Below, piece by piece: positions 56,772-64,000 of a stretch of DNA of 64,000 nucleotides. Numbering within the stretch: the first letter of the stretch is position 1; the number at the start of each line of letters is the position of its first letter. The stretch is from contig CM054057.1 of NCBI GenBank assembly GCA_028641055.1, positions 728,906,484-728,970,483 of the forward strand, written 5' to 3'. The DNA is from Alopecurus myosuroides (Eukaryota; Streptophyta; Magnoliopsida; Poales; Poaceae). Made by a program: the position numbers and the translations under genes. Under the pieces are notes generated by a model. That model ran no database searches. It saw only the letters and a list, made by a program, of their open reading frames with translations, and was not told the DNA's origin.

Positions 56772-59700
56772 TGCCACACCCCTGTTTTTAAGCACTTGTA
56801 TAATAGTAATTTAGCAAGCCTCTTAAGACTTTTGTAATGCAATTAAGTGGACAACATGTTTGTGTAGTAATGTTTATCTATGCAATTTAAGTGGTGTGTT
56901 CTTTTCACTCACTTGAGGAGTTTTTCTCCTAAGAAAAACATTGTTTTCTATTTGTTTTCTTATGTTTTCCACTAAGGTTCTTAAGAGAATATTTTTCAAA
57001 ACTTGAGGTAACACTTTGTATGAACTTAAAAATGTGTTATTGATGGTTAGGAATCAACTTGAACTGGAAATAAAATTTATTGGAAAAGATTTCATTAGGT
57101 TTTCCAATATAAATTTTGTCTTGAAAAACAGCCAAGTAGCTGTTTTCAACCCTTGTTTTCCATCACAAGGATTATCCAATTATGGATTTTCTTTGATCAA
57201 AACTACTCTCTGTTATGAGTACAACAAAAATACACTCTTGGAAAAACCTACAAAGAAAATTAACACACAATGCCATGATGGTTTTTGAGCCATCTTGTTA
57301 AGACAGAAAGTTAGGCATTTTAAAAACAGAGAATGTACTCACTTTGCCATTTATTTTCAGAGCCATAAACCCATCCATTTTCAAATCAAATGGTTGGTTA
57401 TGAAACTTGGATAGTTGCTCTTTGTTTAGCATTTCAAATCACTCATTTTAGAGCTTGTTTGCTTGGTGAAAACAAGCCCAACTTTTGCTATCTCTGTCTG
57501 CTTTTCCAGCACTTAAAAAAATTCAGAAAACTGCCTAACTGAATTTTTCTGACAGAACAGTGATTACACTTTTAGACTTGATGTTTTAGCTTGTGTGTAC
57601 TGATCCAAGCATAGCCACTTTGCCAATTCAAAAACCATGATGCTGAGCTTCTAGAAGGTGGCATTGGATCCTCCTTTGGCTGACCAGGGAGGGAGAAAAG
57701 TGAGGTGGCATTTGACTATGTAGTGATGTCACATATAGTGGTTGAAATAGTGATAATTTTTGCTTTTGCCCATCCCTTGGCCCTTGCTGTGGCTTTGCTC
57801 ACACTCTTGTACTAGATTGACCCCAGGGCACCAATTAGAAACGTTGCCACCCGTGGAGAACCCCCAAAGGGCAAGGCATGCCCATGCCATTGCCAACCCG
57901 AGCACCCCCACCTTGGCCCCGGGCCTACAAAGCCTTAGAGGCCAATCCCTCTCGCCAGCACACTCCCCTCACCACACTCACTCGCCCCATCGAGCCTGTG
58001 CGTGCTCGATCTCCCTCTGTGAACGAGGCGAGCCGCGCCCATTCGCAGACCCGTGCAGGATCGAGGTGGATCATGGCGTCGGGATCACGGCCCTCCCGCC
58101 CTTCTTTCACCTCCATCGCAACCCCCTAGCTCACGCCTACCTCCCTGACACCCTCTGGCCCTCTCTCGTTTGCAGTTTCGTCGCCGTCGTCCTCGGAGCC
58201 GCCGCGGGACGCCGTCGAGCCGCCGCCTTGCACAAGCATCATCACCGTCCGTGCCCGCGCCACGAGATCGCCTACGCCACCGTCGTCCAACCCTGCACCA
58301 CCCCACTCCAACTCGCGAGCCCTAGGTGAGCCATCTCGAGGATTCGCTAGGTGTTCGTCCGCGGTTCTGAGAGAGAGAGAGAGGAGAGAGACGCGGGGAG
58401 GAAGAGAGAAGAGGAGCCGTCGATCTTCGGATCGACGGTCACCTTTGAACGCACCGTTTCGCGCGCGCGCAGGCGGGCTGTGCCGCACGTAGTTGGGCCA
58501 GCGCTGTGGGATCTGGCCCATCTGGGTTGTTCTCTGTCAAATTGAAAAATAGCATTTTTCTGGCAATTTATTTAGGTGGTTAGCTTTAGGCTTGAAAAAG
58601 GTAGCAAATATTTTTATTTTACATTAATAATTTTTGTACTCGTAGACATACAAAATCACAACCATGTCCCACTGGCAGAATCATGTTTTGAGTTTTAGTT
58701 ATTTTTCTATAGCTATTATGCCAGACAGTACCCTAAAAATTGAAATGAATAGAACTCCAAAAATACAAAACATTTTTGAGCAAACTCAACTGTTTTGGAA
58801 AGCCCTTTTCAATACCTACCAGTAGAATTTTAGTTTGCACCAAGGTGAGTTACCATTTGGAAATGCGATCCATTTTGGTAAAGCATCTGTGAGCTATTCC
58901 ATGATTTTGAGGGGGAGTTTGGGACATTATTTTTGAGTAAGGAAAGTTGGAGAGGCTTTTTAATGATAAGGACTATCACATCCTAGAAGGATTTACTTTT
59001 TGGAGCCACGAAAAAAATTAGAGAGACAGAACAAGTTTTGGGTACTTTCTGTCTAATTTTTATTTCTAGATCTTGCTTTATATGTTCATGTTGTGCTATG
59101 CAAATGATGTGTTCTTGCTTATGATGTTGTTTTCCAGTGTGGTTATGATGTTTACAAGTTATATGAACATGTTAGCATAATTGGTTTGAGTGGTAGAATT
59201 TTAGGACTATTTTCCATGCATAGATCTTGCTCATAGCTAGATTTTTAAATATGTTTTGAGTAGATCTTTAAATGCTTTTAGGCTTGTTGCTAGATTAATT
59301 TCCATGGAACCAGTACCACTTAGGTACTGTTAGTTTGTATATAGCACCTCTAAATACTTGGTGCTTGTGTTTGAAATAGATTTTAAATAGAAATGCTTAA
59401 GGACTAGATTTCATACTAGGATATTCATGTATGCTTTTTGTCTTGTTTTCCCTTAGGGAAAAATATAAATCTTTGGTGTTGAAACCAGAGGATGGAATGT
59501 ACTTGTGGCATTATTATCTTAGGGTTTTCACCTCTGATAGGTTTCCTCTTAAGTAGCATAAAAGCATGAGTAACACTTGGATGACTAGGAATAAATCTCC
59601 TCACATGTGTAGCATTTTAAGTATAGTTTTTCCTTGTTTCCTAGCTATGTTTTTATGATATTTTTGTGAGATCCAGTAGCATTTATGGTACTGGTTAGAG

Positions 59701-61955
59701 GGGTATTTTGCCTCTGCTAGCTTGCACACTTGTGCATAAAATTAACTAAATGTAGCCTAAAGTAGTCTAGTGTTTTTCCTAATTTTCTACTAGTATGAGT
59801 AGGAGTTTTGGATGCTAGATTGTTTGTTTGGAGCACTTTTATAAAAGTGACCAGAGGCTTATTGACCCCTTGGTGAGCATTTTGATAGTGGAACACCCAC
59901 TGGTACTTTTGCATCATGGTGGAAAATGGGCTTGACTTGTTGTCATGAGCCTTTTTCACCACTTGGGTATTTTTAGCAAATTATATGTGCTAGCCATAGA
60001 GATTGTTGGGGGAGTTTTTAGACATCAAAATATGTTTTATGTGACACCCTACTGTCTAGTAACATGTGCTTTACCCCACTGGTCCATAGTGTTCTTAACT
60101 AAGAATCATTGTTTTGGCCACACATAAACACTAGGAAAAAGCAGACTTTTTCAACTATAGTTTTTATGCCAATTTTTCTTGAGGGCAAAATTGAGAACTT
60201 GGTGGTACTTCTTGATTGCTTGCTGTATGTATTACTTGTAGCATTGTTTGCCTTGTTTGGTTCTGAAAGTGTATTTATTTTTACGACGTTAGAAAACGAG
60301 GAGGAAGGATTTGCTGAAGAAGGGTATTGCAACTCCTGTTACTTTCAGGATCAGGACCATCACTTGTACCAAGGCAAGCCATCCTAATGCTTTCTGTATA
60401 AATACTTATCATTATCTATCATGCATGCTTTTCACTTCTGAAGTTTTTACAAAACTATACCTTCAAAACTATTTTTTTGTGTGAATCCTACTACTACTAT
60501 TAATATTACTAGTATGAGGAATCATAATAGTAGTCAACTTGGTATTACCAAGCCCTTAGCCACTAAATGGTATATAAATACCATACACCCATTTAAAACT
60601 TGAGTTCTTAAATGAACTAAATAAAATGTGTTTTTGTAATTAAATGCCTTATGGAAGGAAAACCCCGGAGGAAGGGTGAGACCCTGTCTACCGGAAGAGT
60701 TGTTATGATGGGAAATTTTTGAGAAATGTTTACAAAAGACACATAACCTAGTCTTCGCTGGACAACCATTATCGTACTGCCACTTTACCCCAATATGGGT
60801 AGGGGCTTGATTAAAAACTTGTTATGGTTAGTATGTGAGCTATCTCAAGTGCTATCGAGGATTGAATCCTCCAAACCGAAATGTCACTAGGAGTGGAGGA
60901 TACGGGATATGTAAAGTGTGGGATTAATTTTCCCTCCGGATGCAGCAGTTGGGTCTCCTGTTTGGGCGGTGTGGTACATGGCTTGCCAGGGAGGGTAACC
61001 CCAATTGAAGAGATAGTCATGTACTAGCTTTCACATAGTGGATAGTCAAGATCAGTTATCTGATGTTCTCATAGGTTGGGAACAGTCCATGGTTGTTTCA
61101 TGGCGGATTCTGGATCTAGTGGAAATGTGTACACCTCTGCAGAGTAAAACTATTTCGAGATAGCCGCGTCCTCGGATATGGACGGTTGAATGGCCATGTA
61201 GCTAGTATTGTGTCAACTTTTCAAAAGAGGTTTTGAAGGAAGGCTTTTGTACCTGCGAGGTACTAAGGAGAAATGAATTGGTATCAGCGAGATACGGTTG
61301 AGAAAGAAACTATTACAAAAAGTTTCTGAAAAGAAAACCTTTCTTTTCTAAAAACAAAGTTTATAAAACCTCCGAGATATGTGATATCTACGAGAGTAAA
61401 ACTATATTATTTTAAATGATCTTTCACAAAGAACTAAACATGAAACCTCAACCATGATAAATCTTTTATCTGTCATGGGTAGCTGAACCATAAGTATGGC
61501 CTACCCACTCCACCAAATAAGCATGTATGCATAATTGTAAGCTGATAAAGGATGTCTTGTTGGGTACATTCAAACGTACTCATTTGGTTTCGCCCCTGGT
61601 ATTTACTTGCCAGACTAGGAGGAGGCACCTCAGGAAGGGTTCTATGAGGAGGAGTGCTACACTGATGAACCTGCGAATTAGGATCGTCTCCCAGTCAGCA
61701 GCCTGTAGGATGAGGCGTGACTCGGGTTCTACGACGCTATGCTTATAGTCTTCCGTTGTGTTTGCTTTGAATGTTTGTCCTGCGTGACAGTTGTTAAGAA
61801 CTTGGTCATGTGACCATTTATGTAAGACTCTATATTCGTGTAATAGATGATGTATTCTGTATGCCAACTTCGTATGTTGTTCACGACTGGTTCTTCTGGG
61901 ATCGTGAATGAATGCATATGAGGGGTTCTGGACCCTCCGGTCTGGGGCCTCTACA
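56772..61955 (+). repeat. 3' LTR of the Del-like element
   Basis: It is 5,184 bp, starts TGCCACACC and ends CTCTACA. Compared with the 5' LTR it has a shorter CG run (58460-58470), small indels around 57860-57960, and scattered substitutions. Confidence 0.94.
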
Positions 61956-61960
61956 AAATG

Positions 61961-64000
61961 ACTGTGTTTCTTTGCTTGCAAGCTCCTACCCTGGATGCAT
62001 AGTGAGGATGGAGGTGGACCTCCTTGTGCTTCATTTTTGTTTGAAACGCAAAGCCCAGCCTCTGCATCTAGTTGATGCACACGGATTATTATATTAAAGC
62101 GCTAAAATTCAGCGTAGCAGCATAGTAACAATCTCAGGATACAAATCAACGATAACGAAGCGTGGCTGAATACACAAGCCAACGAAAAAGCCTTCACACA
62201 TATAAATTACACATGCTGTAATATCCTAGTGTGCAACCAGCCACCTTGGTTGAAGATAGCCCGGACAACCGCCACGAGTCGGGTGCATCCAGAATCCAAA
62301 CGTTCTCGCTGATCTTCCGGTAACAGGAGCGACCATTGTTGGATCCAAAATGTAGCTCGGTGAACAACCTGAAGAAAAAAATTACCAGAGTTCAAATTGT
62401 TAAAAATAACATAATTTCTGCAATTCCAAATTGCCCAAATAAAAGCACATACACCTATGCGTATACTTGCTTTGGTGCACTTATCCATCCCATTTGACCA
62501 ATTCCCAAACAAATTGGACACATATAAAGGTGGCGTGATAGAAAAAATAAAATGAACTAATCTCCAGATTTTACGAGCAAAATCACAAGAAATAAATAAA
62601 TGATCAGCAGTCTCATCCTCCGCACAAAATACACATTTCTTACACCCCGTCCACCTCCTTCTAACTAGATTATCTTTAGTCAAAAGTTCCTTACGATAAA
62701 GAAACCACATGAAAATTTTAATCTTTAGTGGAACCTTTAACCTCCAAAGATAATTGTGTAGAAACAGTGTATTTCCATTCATTTGGTGCTCATAATAGGA
62801 TTTAACCGTAAACACACCTGACTGTGTTATGTTCCAATTAAACCTATCTGGTGTATCATCAAGCGATACATCCATTATCTTTTCCAATAAGCTTAACCAT
62901 CGCTCCCACTTATCACCTAGTAGTGGTCTTCTAAAGTTAATATTAGGATGGTCACCCATTAGCACATGAGTCACCGTTACATTTTTATGTGTGACCACAT
63001 TATACAACGATGGATATTGAATTGATAACGACTTACTACCAATCCAGCTATCCTCCCAAAAACGAGTACTAAGGCCATCACCCACTGAACAAGATATGTT
63101 AGAAAAGAAATCAACTTTCATCTTCATTACTCCCTTCCAAAAAGGAGAATCTGTCGGTTTTGACTCCACTTGAGACAGCGGTAATCCCTTAATATACTTA
63201 TTATGAAGCAACTCATGCCAGACCCCCTCCTCCGTTAACAGTTTAAACATCCATTTGCTGAGTAAACACCTGTTCTTAACATCGAGTACTTCAATCCCAA
63301 GACCCCCTTGATCTTTAGGACGACACACGATATTCCACTTGGTCAGGCAATACTTTTTTTTTCTGCTGATCACTCTGCCAAAAGAAATGAGATCTAAAAA
63401 AATCTAGTATTTTTCGTACCCCCACAGGTACCTAAAAAAAGAGAGTAAAAACATAGGTAAGCTCGATAGCACTGAATTAATAAGAACTAGACGATCTCCA
63501 TATGAGAGCACATGCCCAATCCATGAGCTAAGTTTCTGCTCAAACTTACCTCTATTGGTTTCCATTCTTTATTCAACAGCTTACGGTAATGAATAGGTAT
63601 GCTGAGATACTTAAACGGGAGTTGACCGACCTCACATCCAAATATCTTTCGATACTCCTGTTCATGATTCACTGCATCCCCAAAGCAAAAGATCTCGCTT
63701 TTGTGAAATTTAATCTTCAACCCTGACAAGTGCTCAAACAATGATAATAACAGTTTCATATTAACTGCTTTCTCGGTATCATGTTCAAGAAACAGTATCG
63801 TATCATCAGCATACTGAAGGATAGGGACCCCTCCTTAAACCAAATGAGGGACTAAACCTCCAACCTGTCCGTCCTCTTTTGCTCTAACAATTAGGACTGC
63901 CAACATACCAGCCACCAGGTTGAAAAGAATAGGTGATAACGGATCACCATGTCTTGATCCTTTTAAAGTTTGGAAATAATGACCAATATCATCATTAAAT
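61961..64000 (-). pseudogene. LINE (L1-like) reverse transcriptase, C-terminal part, cut by the window edge
   Basis: On the minus strand from the right edge: a DPLSPILFNLV motif (near 63940), YADD at 63813-63802 (reverse transcriptase active site), the thumb region (63759-63487), then a 388-residue open stretch (63373-62207) with the zf-RVT domain motif CKKCVFCAEDETADHLFISC (about 62655-62590). A stop near 63838 and frame shifts at 63480-63374 show decay. 62206-61961 looks like the LINE 3' untranslated region, but I do not see a clean poly(A) or a target duplication. The 5' half lies outside the window. Confidence 0.82.

Larger units (their letters stand above)
45279..61955 (+). mobile_element. 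Complete Del/Tekay-like Ty3/gypsy retrotransposon with 5.2-kb LTRs
   Basis: LTRs are 45279-50469 and 56772-61955, flanked by AAATG at 45274-45278 and 61956-61960. A methionine-tRNA primer-binding site, an extra frame upstream of gag, a gag-pol with a chromodomain-like end and a polypurine tract are all present. The LTRs are very long for a gypsy element and about 98-99% identical by eye. Rice RIRE3-type elements of this lineage are known to carry a frame upstream of gag, which this layout recalls. Gag-pol has three breaks, so the copy is not autonomous as read. Confidence 0.94.

Noticed and set aside
61580..62080. Minus-strand frame of 166 residues crossing the 3' LTR edge
   Set aside because: It spans the element boundary at 61955, so it joins LTR and LINE 3' sequence by chance.

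Overview
The window is eukaryotic plant DNA made almost wholly of nested transposable elements. I found no host gene, tRNA gene or intact rRNA gene. Ty1/copia, Ty3/gypsy (Tat and Del/Tekay lineages), CACTA, LINE and MITE sequences lie inside one another. From memory, several LTR sequences resemble high-copy Triticeae families, so a wheat, Aegilops, barley or rye intergenic region is the best guess. No database search was possible.

Left block (1-21101): the 3' part of one LTR (1-1257) abuts a second LTR sequence in minus orientation (1258-2282, resuming at 20766-21101). That second LTR is split by a complete Copia element (2283-20765, target duplication CCCAC). The Copia RNase H region is itself split by a complete Tat-type gypsy element (8666-19220, target duplication ACACC).

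Middle block (21102-42417): a decayed CACTA-derived region, minus strand for its TNP2-like transposase, with an AT-rich tract, a tandem array of about 673-bp units and several short tandem repeats. A second Tat element of the same family (26191-36829, minus strand, target duplication AAACC) interrupts the transposase near its C-terminal end. To its right lie an internally duplicated transposase segment, an LTR remnant with a 117-bp tandem duplication, and a poly(A) retroposon with 15-bp target duplications.

Right block (42418-64000): a 2.6-kb CACTA element with 3-bp target duplications carries an exonuclease-like gene piece and a 5S rRNA-like segment. A 16.7-kb Del/Tekay-like gypsy element (45279-61955, target duplication AAATG) follows, with 5.2-kb LTRs, an extra reading frame upstream of gag that a MITE has split, and a chromodomain-type polyprotein. 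The window ends inside a minus-strand LINE reverse transcriptase.

The most interesting feature is in the two Tat elements. Each lacks an evident gag but carries, opposite to pol, a gene that reads as six coding exons separated by five short GT-AG introns, with its own TATA box and a leader intron. Exon and intron lengths match nearly exactly between the copies, and the reading frame passes every junction. Because the introns lie on the antisense strand, they would not be spliced from the element's genomic RNA.
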